The notes beneath the pieces are model-generated. The model saw only the letters and a program-made list of their open reading frames with translations, was not told where the DNA came from and did no database searches. Position numbers and translations under genes: made by a program. 64,000 nt of DNA from JACCXG01 sp963785755. Its GTDB lineage: Bacteria > Acidobacteriota > Vicinamibacteria > Vicinamibacterales > 2-12-FULL-66-21. Location of the stretch: contig CAWAXG010000042.1 in assembly GCA_963785755.1 (NCBI GenBank), positions 40,142-104,141 on the forward strand, in the 5' to 3' direction. This document shows, one piece after another, positions 18,762 to 26,869 of this stretch; position 1 is the first letter of the stretch, and the number at the start of each line of letters is the position of its first letter.

Positions 18762-20000
18762 CTAAGGCCTGAATACTGTCGAATGATGCAAGTTTCCAAG
18801 GTCGTAGGCGGCGAGCAGAATGCCGTCGCGGCGGAAACCTGGATCCGTGTCCCGCGTTTCCAGGAAGCTGCGGAAGAACAGTCCCGCGACGATGAGGACC
18901 ATCAGGGCGAGGGCGACCTGCACCGCCATCAGGCCGTTCCGCAGCCGGCTTCGGGCTGCGGTCCTGGCACCCGCACGCAACGCGAGATGTGGATCCACAC
19001 GCGCCAGCTGCAGGGCCGGCGCCGCGCCGAAGATCAATCCGCACCCCACGCCGAGCGATATCGCGAACGCGAGACCGAGACCATCGATGCTGGTCTGGAA
19101 GCGAATGGGCAGACCAGTGAGCGGCAGTTCCAGGAGCGCCTGAGTGCCCCAGACCGCAATCCCGGCCCCGAGGGCGGCGCCGGCGACGCCGAGTAGAACG
19201 CTCTCCGTCAGGAACAGGCTCGCTATGCGCCACGGACCCGCGCCGAGCGCGAGCCTCACGCCCATCTCGCGCTGCCGCGTGCTCGCGCGCGCGAGCATCA
19301 GGTTAGCGGTGTTGCCGCACACAGCGAGCAGCAGGAGCAGCATTACCCCCTGCAGGATCGCCAGCGCGCGCGTCAGCAGGCGCTGCGGGCCCCGCGGCGA
19401 CTGCGACAGCGACAGCACGTCACCGCGAACCGCCGCGTTCGTGTCCGGGTAGGCCTGCGCGAGCTGCCGCATCGCGGTTTCGAGCTCGCTCTGCGCCTGC
19501 GACCTGGTCGTCTGCGGCGCCAGCCTTCCCATGATCGAGTAGCCGCGAATCCGGCGATCGTCCAGCTCCTTCGAGCCATTCGCGACGAGCGCCGCCTGTC
19601 CCGCGGGCACCCAGACGTCGAAGTTGAGGCCGAGCTGCGTTCCTTGAAACTGCCGCGGCGTAACCCCGATGATGCGCAGCTCGCGTCCGTTCACGCGGAC
19701 GGTCTGACCGATCGCCTGCGGCGCTCCGGCGTAGCGGTTCTGCCACATGCCGTAAGAGATGATCGCGACCGGCTCCTCGGTGGCGCGCCGGAACTCCTCG
19801 GGGCCGGGGAAGCGCCCGAGCGCCGGACTCAGTCCGAGCGCGGAAAAATAGTTGTGCGACACGAGCATGCCGAAGAGCCGTTCGACTCTCGCCGTAGCGC
19901 GCGTCGGATTCGTGCGCGCGGAGGCGGGGAGGTTGGGAGTTGATGAAATCTGCGATAGCGTCTGCCAGATTAAAGATGCGCTATAGGGAGATCGCGCCAC
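18762..20000 (-). pseudogene. Remnant of an ABC permease (MacB/FtsX type), truncated at both ends
   Basis: Reads as 412 residues homologous to the middle of the orphan permeases seen at 2408 and 54338: periplasmic core (RLFGMLVSHNYFSALGLSPALGRFPG), first FtsX domain with QREMGVRLALGAG, and the start of the second half up to TRDTDPGFRRDGILLAAYDL. The first membrane helix and the whole second FtsX domain are missing. The 5' end runs into the AraC gene, whose start codon lies inside this frame, and the 3' end stops abruptly about 47 bp from the dehydrogenase gene. Without its C-terminal half it is unlikely to work. Confidence 0.75.
19926..19942. repeat. Partial arm of the CAACTCCCAA element
   Basis: The minus-strand reading CAACTCCCAACCTCC is identical over 15 bases to the left arm of the 151-bp element at 25370. 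It lies exactly at the 5' breakpoint of the truncated permease and next to the AraC start, so an element of this family may mark or have caused the rearrangement. Confidence 0.5.
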
Positions 20001-20818
20001 TTCCTCAGCTCGCCGGCATCGTGCAGTGCGTGTGGCTGCTCGAAGGGGATGCCGCGACCGGCGCGGGGGCTCCGGAGCCGGTGCTGCCCGACGGCAGACC
20101 GGAGCTGATTCTCCACTTCGGCGATTGCTTCGAGCGGATCACGGCGGCCGCGGCGCCGGTCGTGCAGCCGTCGATCATCTTCGCCGGCCAGTTGACCTCG
20201 CCGCTCCTGCTTCGTCCGACCGGGCGCGTCGCGGTGGTCGGTGTCCGCTTCCATCCGGATGGAGCGCCGTGCGTTGTCCCGGTGCCCCAGCATGAAGTGG
20301 CCGGATTGACCATCGACGCCGGCCTGCTGTCGGCTCGATTCGGGCGGGAGCTCGGAGACGTGGAGCGCGTCGAAAGCGACGAAAGCGACGAAAGCGGCCT
20401 TCCCCGGACGGCCGTCGCGGTGCAGGAAGTGCTGCTGCGATGGATGCGACCCGCGCGCATCGACCCGCGCGTCCGCTTCGCCGTCGCCGCGATCGAACGC
20501 ACGCAGGGCCGGTTGTCGATCGACGCGCTGTCGCGCGCCGCCAACATCACTCGCCGGCACCTGGAACGGCGATTCCTGGAAGACGTCGGCGCCACCCCGA
20601 AGCGGCTCGCGCGTATCGCGCGCTTTCAGCACGCGCTGCGCATGCTGGAGCAGTTCGACTCAGCCAGCCCCGGCGCCGAGACGGCCGCGGCCTGCGGCTA
20701 CGCGGATCAATCCCACTTCATTCGCGACTTCCGTCGCCTGGCCGGCTGCTCGCCGTCGGAGCATCTGCTGCGCCAGGGAGAGCTCACGGGGTTCTTCATA
20801 GAGCGATGGCAGCCCTGA
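19940..20818 (+). CDS. AraC-family transcriptional regulator with DUF6597-type N-terminal domain
   Basis: Regulator of up to 292 residues. The N-terminal half (VQCVWLLEG, LPDGRPELILHFGD, AGQLTSPLLLRPTGRV) matches the beta-barrel sensor found in this AraC subgroup; the C-terminal half has two helix-turn-helices (LSRAANITRRHLERRF and the ACGYADQSHFIRDFRRLAGCSPSEHL signature). A TTG at 19940, ATG at 19943 (with GGGAG upstream) and ATG at 19976 are all possible starts; homology begins at the last one. Its regulated genes are not evident; the neighbours are a permease remnant and a DUF6265 gene. Confidence 0.88.
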   Translation: MMKSAIASARLKMRYREIAPLPQLAGIVQCVWLLEGDAATGAGAPEPVLPDGRPELILHFGDCFERITAAAAPVVQPSIIFAGQLTSPLLLRPTGRVAVVGVRFHPDGAPCVVPVPQHEVAGLTIDAGLLSARFGRELGDVERVESDESDESGLPRTAVAVQEVLLRWMRPARIDPRVRFAVAAIERTQGRLSIDALSRAANITRRHLERRFLEDVGATPKRLARIARFQHALRMLEQFDSASPGAETAAACGYADQSHFIRDFRRLAGCSPSEHLLRQGELTGFFIERWQP

Positions 20819-20936
20819 GGCCATCGCGCAACGGCGTTGCCGATCGCGGTCGCGACGCTCGTATCTCGACATTCGCACTGACGGCTGGTCTAGTCGATGA
20901 CGTCAGTAGTCGAACCAAGGACGTCGGCGGGCATAT

Positions 20937-20961
20937 CGTTGCAATACGAGATCTGAGCCCC
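20937..20961. repeat. Half palindrome of the GGATCTCGTATT family
   Basis: On the minus strand the sequence GGGGCTCAGATCTCGTATTG matches one arm of the hairpin at 4929-4981 with a few differences. It lies 34 bp beyond the stop of the DUF6265 gene. Confidence 0.5.
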
Positions 20962-20994
20962 ACCGTCCCTCGCGCGCTGGCGAGGTTATCGCCG

Positions 20995-21933
20995 TCACTC
21001 CTGCCGCTTCAACACAAAAGACTGCGCCCGCTTCCCGGCCTCGCCGCTGATCGTTGTTTCCAGCGATCCGTCCGGCCGTCGCGTGTACTCGATCAGCTTC
21101 GGGAAATCGTGCGCCGGGTTCTCGAAGGTTGCGCTGTCGGAGGTGACCGCCGTCAACGTGAAATGCGTCGCCGGCGTGCGCGCGTTCGGCATGGCTGTGT
21201 AAACGAGGCCGCCGTCGCGTTCGGCGATGCACAGGAACTCGAAGCTCGCCATGGCCGTGCCGCGCAGTGTTCGCGCCGTTGCCAGCATCGATCCGCCGCC
21301 AACCGGCGTCCATCGTTCTTCCACCGTCAGCGTGCCCGTTGCTCCGACCCAGACGCCGGAGATCCACGCGACCTGCGCGATCGTGGCCTGCGTCTTCGGC
21401 CCTTGCGGGGCCGGGTCCGTGTTGGGGAACGAATCGGACGATCGCTTGTACACGGTGCCGACCTGTCGCGGGGCAGCCTGCGCGGACTCGCGCATGCTGG
21501 CTTCGATCACGAGCACATCGGGGGATTGCTGCCGCAGCAGCCGTCTGACGCTTGCCTTCGTTGGCGTGGTGCTGCCGGGCGGCACGGAGCCCACGACCGT
21601 GAACGCGAGCGAATTGCCTTCCCACGCGACGGTCTCGATCGATTCGGCGTCTCCCTGACAGACCCCGCCTGGTATGCGCGTGCGGACCTCGCTTCCGTCC
21701 ATCGGAAAGGTCGCGGCGACTGTACCTTCGCGCGCCGGGCGCACCACTGTGAGGCGATCGCCGGCCTGTCGCAGCCACAGGCGCGCGCCGAAGACGGGGC
21801 TCGGCGCCGCGGGCACGTCGGCCGGCGCGTCCGAGGCCGCCACCCAGGTTCCGGACAGATCCGGCCGCTGTGCCGCGGCAGGCCCCGCAACTCCGAGCAA
21901 AACCACTCCCACACCGATGGCGATCGCTCGCAT
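20995..21933 (-). CDS. Secreted protein with DUF6265 domain
   Basis: Protein of 312 residues with a clear signal peptide (IAIGVGVVLLGVAGPAAAQ) and an excellent ribosome site (GGAGGAG) before the ATG. The middle part begins DLSGTWVAASD, a common start of secreted lipocalin-like domains in this phylum. The C-terminal ~145 residues carry the DUF6265 pattern: WISGVWVG, VEERWTPVGGGSMLATART, FEFLCIAERDGGLVYTA and NPAHDFPKLIEYTR. No enzymatic residues are recognised. It is divergent from the second two-component system, so they may share regulation. Confidence 0.85.
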   Translation of the reverse strand: MRAIAIGVGVVLLGVAGPAAAQRPDLSGTWVAASDAPADVPAAPSPVFGARLWLRQAGDRLTVVRPAREGTVAATFPMDGSEVRTRIPGGVCQGDAESIETVAWEGNSLAFTVVGSVPPGSTTPTKASVRRLLRQQSPDVLVIEASMRESAQAAPRQVGTVYKRSSDSFPNTDPAPQGPKTQATIAQVAWISGVWVGATGTLTVEERWTPVGGGSMLATARTLRGTAMASFEFLCIAERDGGLVYTAMPNARTPATHFTLTAVTSDSATFENPAHDFPKLIEYTRRPDGSLETTISGEAGKRAQSFVLKRQE

Positions 21934-22073
21934 TCCGCTCCTCCAGTTTCGGGTAACTCTAGCGTGAGGCGCGGGTGCCAGGCTTGGACAAATGCGACAT
22001 GGTGCGGCCTGTTGTTTTTCCCGTTCTGATTTGTCTGCGCGTTCATCCTCTCCGGCTGCGCTATAACTGACCG

Positions 22074-22736
22074 GTGCGCGTACTGGTCGTCGAGGATGAG
22101 GCGAAGCTGTCCGGGCAGCTGATGTCGGCCCTGTCGGAGGCGGGGTATGCCGTCGATTGTGCGGCCGACGGTGAGCGGGCCGACTTCCTCGGCCAGACCG
22201 AACACTACGACGCGGTGATCCTCGATCTCGGACTGCCGCGCGTCGACGGCCTGACCGTGCTCCGGCGGTGGCGCGACGCGGGGGTCATGGTTCCGGTACT
22301 CGTGCTCACGGCGCGTGGCAGCTGGCACGAGCGGGTGCAGGGCATCGATGGCGGCGCGGACGATTACGTCGCAAAGCCGTTCCGGATCGAAGAAGTGCTG
22401 GCGCGGCTGCGCGCGCTGATCCGTCGCGCCAGCCGGCAGATGACCACGGTGCTCCGCTGCGGCGCCCTGGCCCTGGATCCGGCCGCGGCGAAAGTGACCC
22501 TGAACGGCAACCCGGTGAAATTGACCAGCCATGAATACCGGGTGCTCGCGTATCTGATGTACCACCGCGGCCGCGTCGTGTCGCAGAGCGAGCTCAGTCA
22601 ACACATCTATGCACAGGATCTCGATCGCGATTCCAACACCGTGGAAGTGTTCGTCGCCCGGCTGCGCCGCAAGCTCGGCGCCGCGACGATCGAGACGGTG
22701 CGCGGTCTCGGCTACCGCATCGAGTGCGGCGGATGA
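22074..22736 (+). CDS. OmpR/PhoP-family response regulator
   Basis: Regulator of 220 residues starting at a GTG. Receiver: Glu7-Asp8, phospho-acceptor Asp51 (VILDLGLPRVDG) and the lysine of YVAKPF. Winged helix: LTSHEYRVLAYLMYH, then DSNTVEVFVARLRRKLG and TVRGLGYRIE. Its final codons overlap the kinase start by four bases (ATGA), so the two are translationally coupled. Closest in style to PhoP/QseB regulators, which respond to envelope or cation stress; that role here is inference. Confidence 0.95.
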   Translation: MRVLVVEDEAKLSGQLMSALSEAGYAVDCAADGERADFLGQTEHYDAVILDLGLPRVDGLTVLRRWRDAGVMVPVLVLTARGSWHERVQGIDGGADDYVAKPFRIEEVLARLRALIRRASRQMTTVLRCGALALDPAAAKVTLNGNPVKLTSHEYRVLAYLMYHRGRVVSQSELSQHIYAQDLDRDSNTVEVFVARLRRKLGAATIETVRGLGYRIECGG

Positions 22737-23785
22737 TTCGGCTGCCCTCGCTTCGCGCACGCGTGTTCCTCGGGGCGCTCTTCTGGACCGCCGGTCTGTT
22801 CATCGGAGGCGTGCTCATCACCACGATCCTGATGATGCGATACCGGCATTTCCCGACGATCCTGCACGGCACGGCGTACGGACACGCGGCGGCGTCCTCG
22901 ATGCTGACCGTGTTGTTCCTGGTGCTCGGATTGATGCTGGTGCGAAGCGGCCTGTCGTCGGTGAACCGGCTGCGGACGCGGCTGGCAGACGTGCGGGATG
23001 GCCGGTCGCGCCGGATCGAGGGACGCTATCCGAGCGAGGTGCAGCCGCTCGTCGACGATCTGAATGCGCTCCTCGACCATCGCGACACCGCGGTGACCCG
23101 CGCGATCGCCAAGGCCGGCGATCTGGCGCACGGCCTCAAAACACCACTGGCGATTCTCGCGCAGGAAGCCGACCGGGTTCGTGCCGCCGGTCAGCTCGAG
23201 CTGGCCGAGGCGATCGGCCAGCAGGTCGAGCGGATGCGGCGGCAGACCGATTACCACCTGGCGCAGGCCCGCGCCGCAGCGTCGGGAGCAACCACCGGGA
23301 CGCGCTGCGCCGTGGTCGAATCCGCGGACGGCCTCGTCCGCACGATGCGGCGTCTGCACGCGGATCGCGGACTCGCCATCGACGAGCGGGTGCCGTCCGA
23401 TCACGCGGTTCGCTGCCAGCGCGAGGATCTCGACGAGATGCTCGGCAATCTGCTCGACAACGCCTGCAAGTGGGCAAAGGCCAGGGTCGCGGTCGAATCG
23501 GGCCGACACGATTCGCTCGTTCGCATCATCGTCGAAGACGACGGGCCGGGGCTGCCGGCATCGATGCGCGAAGCCGTGCTGCAGCGCGGCGTGCGCGCCG
23601 ACGAGGCGGCACCCGGCTCGGGCCTCGGCCTCGCAATCGTCCGGGACCTCGCCGAGCTGTACGGCGGATCCATTTCGCTCGACAACGCGAGCACCGGCGG
23701 CCTGCGCGCGACACTGGTGCTGCCCGCGGTCGATCGGAGCGGCGGCGGGCGCCTCTTCCGCCTGAAGGCGGAAGCCACGCGGTAG
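22733..23785 (+). CDS. PhoQ-like sensor histidine kinase
   Basis: Sensor kinase of 350 residues. Two membrane helices at about 12-33 and 54-70 leave only a ~20-residue loop, much shorter than in PhoQ, so sensing may be within the membrane. A HAMP-like linker leads to the H-box DLAHGLKTPLA with His133. N-box NLLDNACKWA, G1 EDDGPGLP and G2 GSGLGLAIV are intact. The start is the ATG that overlaps the regulator stop. The last residues (FRLKAEATR) are encoded by a repeat hairpin and are probably not part of the fold. Confidence 0.93.
   Translation: MIRLPSLRARVFLGALFWTAGLFIGGVLITTILMMRYRHFPTILHGTAYGHAAASSMLTVLFLVLGLMLVRSGLSSVNRLRTRLADVRDGRSRRIEGRYPSEVQPLVDDLNALLDHRDTAVTRAIAKAGDLAHGLKTPLAILAQEADRVRAAGQLELAEAIGQQVERMRRQTDYHLAQARAAASGATTGTRCAVVESADGLVRTMRRLHADRGLAIDERVPSDHAVRCQREDLDEMLGNLLDNACKWAKARVAVESGRHDSLVRIIVEDDGPGLPASMREAVLQRGVRADEAAPGSGLGLAIVRDLAELYGGSISLDNASTGGLRATLVLPAVDRSGGGRLFRLKAEATR
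23755..23774. repeat. CTTCCGCCT/AGGCGGAAG hairpin at the 3' end of the kinase gene
   Basis: A perfect 9-bp stem with a 2-base loop, translated in frame as LFRLKAEAT. The same peptide tail is familiar from many proteins of this bacterial group, so this is a dispersed palindrome that has landed on a gene end. It may also work as a stem-loop 3' end. A short run of GCACCGA repeats follows at about 23793-23817. Confidence 0.65.
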
Positions 23786-23901
23786 AACCAGCACCAGCAC
23801 CGAGCACCGAGCACCGAGTTGTTGTGGCGCCTCCGCCGTCCAATCGGCTACAGTCGGTATTTCGGCGTTCTGAGATCGCCCTCCACGTACTCCCGATCGT
23901 C

Positions 23902-24374
23902 ATGTCCACCTTCGCTGAACAGCCCGCGGGCTCTGCCCAGGCGCCGCCGTCCCATCCTGGCGGCCTGTGGAAAACGGTGCGCGAAGCGGTCCGCGGTTCG
24001 CACATCGACTACACGACAGCTCCGATCGGCCGCGCCGTCATCATGCTCGCGGTGCCGATGGTCATGGAGATGGCGATGGAGTCGATCTTCGCCGTCGCCG
24101 ACGTGTTCTGGGTCGCGCACCTCGGCGCCGACGCGGTCGCCACCGTCGGGTTGACCGAGTCGATGCTCACGCATCATCTACACGGTCGCGATGGGCCTGT
24201 CGATCGGCGCGACAGCGCTGGTGGCCAGGCGCACGGGCGAGGGCGATCCGGAAGCGGCGGCGCGTGCGGCGGCGCAGTCGATCCTGCTCGGCCTCGGCGT
24301 CTCGGCGGCGATTAGCCTCCTCGCGGCTCCATTCGCGCCGTCGCTGCTGCGATTGATGGGGGCGATCGGACGAC
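23902..24374 (+). CDS. MATE-family efflux transporter, N-terminal part (frameshifted)
   Basis: The N-terminal third of a MATE antiporter. From the ATG at 23902 the frame reads through a polar leader to the first helix (IMLAVPMVMEMAMESIFAVADVFW) and HLGADAVATVGLTESML. Near 24168 it must shift by one base to continue as IIYTVAMGLSIGATALVARRTGEGD, AARAAAQSILLGLG and SLLAAPFAPSLLRLMG, and near 24366 it shifts again to DDVVRMGSGF in the next segment. The joined protein would be about 505 residues, a little long for MATE because of the leader and a repeat-encoded tail. Confidence 0.75.
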
Positions 24375-25427
24375 GTGGTCCGGATGGGCAGCGGCTTCAC
24401 GACGATGATGCTTGCCGGAAATGCAACCGTGCTGCTGCTGTTCCTGCAGAATGCCGTGTTCCGCGGCGCCGGCGACGCCGCCACGGCGATGCGGGTGCTG
24501 ATTCTCGGCAACGTGCTGAACATCATCCTCGGCCCGTGTTTCATCTTCGGCGTCGGTCCGCTGCCCGAGATGGGCGTGACCGGGGCGGCCGTGGCGACGA
24601 ACCTCGGGCGGGGCAGCGCGGTCTTGTTTCAGCTGTACCTGCTGACCCGGGGCAGAGGGCGCATCCAGCTCGCCCGCCGCCACTTCCGCCTCGACTTCGC
24701 GACGATGAAGACGGTGGTGCGGTTGTCGGGCTCGGGGACGCTGCAGATTCTCATCGGCACCGCGAGCTACGTCGGTCTGGTCCGGATCCTGTCGACGTTC
24801 GGCAGCGCGCCGCTCGCGGGCTACACCATCGGCATTCGCGTGATCCTCTTCGCGCTGCTGCCGGCCTTCGGCGTCAGCAACGCCGCCGCGACGATGGTCG
24901 GCCAGAACCTCGGCGCAGGAAAGCCGGATCGCGCGGATCGAGCGGTCTGGACTGCCGCGTTCTACAACATGATCTTCCTCGGGAGCGTCGGACTCCTGTT
25001 CCTGATCGCGGCGCCTCAGATCGCGGGACTGTTCACCGACGATCCCGCGGTCAAGCCGTACGCCGTCAGCTGTCTCCGGACCGTGAGTCTCGGCTTCGTG
25101 TTCTACGCCGTCGGGATGGTCCTGACTTCCGCTTTCAACGGCGCCGGCGATACGTGGACGCCAACGGTCATCAACCTGTTCGTCTTCTGGCTCTGGGAGA
25201 TCCCGCTGGCCTGGTGGCTCTCGACCGGCGATCCGTCGTCGTCGCTCAGGCCAGGACTCGGCCCGCGCGGTGTCTTCCTGGCGCTGACGATCGCCTACTC
25301 GACACTGGCGGTGATCAGCGCGGTGATCTTCAGGAAAGGGAAATGGAAGGGGAGCGGGTCTGACTATCTCAACTCCCAACCTCCAACTACCAACTCCCAA
25401 GGAGAGCCGTTCGTACTATCTGGGTGA
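24375..25427 (+). CDS. MATE-family efflux transporter, C-terminal part
   Basis: Open frame of 350 residues with about ten hydrophobic helices. MATE markers are NAVFRGAGDAATAM, NIILGPCFIFG, GVTGAAVAT, the second-half repeat NAAATMVGQNLGAGKPDRA and FNGAGDTWTPTVINL. The GTG at its 5' end is not a true start; it continues the frameshifted N-terminal part. MATE proteins export cationic drugs or metabolites using Na+ or H+ gradients. The natural protein probably ends near KGKWKGSG; the last 18 or so residues (from about LNSQPPTTNSQG) are read from the repeat element at 25370. Confidence 0.85.
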   Translation: MVRMGSGFTTMMLAGNATVLLLFLQNAVFRGAGDAATAMRVLILGNVLNIILGPCFIFGVGPLPEMGVTGAAVATNLGRGSAVLFQLYLLTRGRGRIQLARRHFRLDFATMKTVVRLSGSGTLQILIGTASYVGLVRILSTFGSAPLAGYTIGIRVILFALLPAFGVSNAAATMVGQNLGAGKPDRADRAVWTAAFYNMIFLGSVGLLFLIAAPQIAGLFTDDPAVKPYAVSCLRTVSLGFVFYAVGMVLTSAFNGAGDTWTPTVINLFVFWLWEIPLAWWLSTGDPSSSLRPGLGPRGVFLALTIAYSTLAVISAVIFRKGKWKGSGSDYLNSQPPTTNSQGEPFVLSG

Positions 25428-25520
25428 AAGTCGACACGATTTGCCTGGTTGGCTCGACGTTCACCCAGATGGCACGAGCCGACTTTTCTTTGGGAGTTGG
25501 GAGTTGGAAGTTGGGAGTTG
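25370..25520. repeat. 151-bp palindromic element, copy 1 (CAACTCCCAA arms)
   Basis: The outer left arm (CAACTCCCAACC...) and the right arm ending TTGGGAGTTG are imperfect inverted repeats of about 31 bp. An inner dyad pairs ATCTGGGTGAA with TTCACCCAGAT. The core aligns closely with the element at 35811-35957. Its left arm supplies the last codons of the MATE gene; the element ends 56 bp before the LarA-like gene. Structure fits a non-autonomous MITE/REPIN-like element. Confidence 0.85.
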
Positions 25521-25576
25521 ACGAGGCCGCGTCTCCGCCTTGACTTCCTCGATGGCCCCGAATAGCGTTCAAACCA

Positions 25577-26869
25577 ATGCATCTCAAACACGATCCGCGA
25601 GCTGATGCCGTAGTCGGGCGGGGTGTCGGAGAAGGGTATCTGGCCAGCGAGGACGTCGCCGCGGTGGCGCGTGCCGGGCTCGCGCAGCTGCCGGTGGACG
25701 GCAAGCGGCTGCTCGTTCTGATTCCTGATGGCACCCGGACGATGCCGATGCCCCTGCTGTATCAGATCATCGAGAACGAGCTCGGGCCGCGCGTGGCCGC
25801 GCTGGACTATCTGGTGGCGCTCGGCACCCACACGCCGATGACCGACGAGCAGCTCGGTCGCCACATCGGGCAGACCGTTGTCGATGGGCTTGCCGGACAG
25901 CGGCGGATTTTCAACCACCGGTGGGACGATCCGAAGACGTTCGTGAAGCTCGGGGAGATTCCCGCGCACGAGATTGCCGAGCTCACGGGAGGGCGGCTGA
26001 AGCAGAACGTTCCGGTCGCGCTCAACCGGCTGCTCGTCGACTACGATCACGTCCTCATCTGCGGGCCGGTGTTTCCCCATGAGGTCGTCGGATTCTCCGG
26101 CGGCACGAAGTATCTGTTTCCCGGCGTGGCGGCGGCCGACATCATCCACTTCACGCACTGGCTCGGCGCGCTCATCACGAGCTATGACGTGATCGGGACC
26201 GCCGACACGCCCGTGCGCGCCGTGATCAATCGCGCCGCGAGCCTGCTGTGGACGCCGCTCTCGCTTCTCGCGGTCGTCGTGACGCACGATGGCATCGCCG
26301 GCATGTATTGCGGCGAGCCGCAGGCGGCCTGGCGGCAGGCCGCGGCGCTCTCCGCCCGCCGCCACATCGTCTGGATCGACAAGCCGTATCAGCGGGCGCT
26401 CGCGGTGATGCCCCGGATGTACGACGATCTCTGGACGGCCGCGAAGGGGATGTACAAGATCGAGCCGGCCATCGCCGATGGCGGCGAGGTCGTGATCTTC
26501 GCGCCGCACGTGACCGAGGTGAGCTACGTTCACGGCAAGCTCCTGGACGAAGTCGGATATCACTGCCGCGATTACTTTCTCTCGCAGTGGGACAGGTTCA
26601 AGCACTATCCCGGCGGCATCCTCGCCCACTCGACGCACGTCAAGGGCCTCGGCGCCTTCGATGCGTCGTGTGCGCTGGAGACGCCCCGGATTCAGGTCAC
26701 GCTGGCCACCGGCATTTCGCGGGAACGGTGCGAGCGGATCAATCTCGGTTACCTCGATCCGGCTACCGTGAACCCGGCGGACTGGGAAGGGAAGCCGGGC
26801 TGGCTGGTGGTGCCGCGCGCGGGTGAAATGTTGTACAGGGTCGGTCAACCGCCGACGTGGGGTACGTAG
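25577..26869 (+). CDS. LarA-like nickel-pincer racemase/epimerase
   Basis: Protein of 430 residues of the LarA (DUF2088) family, which interconverts the C2 stereochemistry of alpha-hydroxy acids using a nickel-pincer nucleotide cofactor. Key residues align with lactate racemase by motif and spacing: catalytic His85 (GTHTPM) and His168 (FPHEVVGFSGG), Lys178 (GGTKYLFPGV) ten residues later for cofactor attachment, and nickel ligand His194 (IIHFTHWLG) sixteen after that. The N-terminal LIPDGTRTMP loop is also typical. It abuts the 6-phosphogluconate dehydrogenase gene with no gap. Since some homologues act on sugar acids, a gluconate- or mannonate-type epimerase is more likely than lactate racemase, but this is inference. 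No larB, larC or larE is present here. Confidence 0.88.
   Translation: MHLKHDPRADAVVGRGVGEGYLASEDVAAVARAGLAQLPVDGKRLLVLIPDGTRTMPMPLLYQIIENELGPRVAALDYLVALGTHTPMTDEQLGRHIGQTVVDGLAGQRRIFNHRWDDPKTFVKLGEIPAHEIAELTGGRLKQNVPVALNRLLVDYDHVLICGPVFPHEVVGFSGGTKYLFPGVAAADIIHFTHWLGALITSYDVIGTADTPVRAVINRAASLLWTPLSLLAVVVTHDGIAGMYCGEPQAAWRQAAALSARRHIVWIDKPYQRALAVMPRMYDDLWTAAKGMYKIEPAIADGGEVVIFAPHVTEVSYVHGKLLDEVGYHCRDYFLSQWDRFKHYPGGILAHSTHVKGLGAFDASCALETPRIQVTLATGISRERCERINLGYLDPATVNPADWEGKPGWLVVPRAGEMLYRVGQPPTWGT

Noticed and set aside
22020..22073. A promoter for the second response regulator (TATAAC near 22062 with TTGTCT near 22031)
   Set aside because: The spacing between the two boxes is about 25 bp, too long for a standard sigma-70 promoter.
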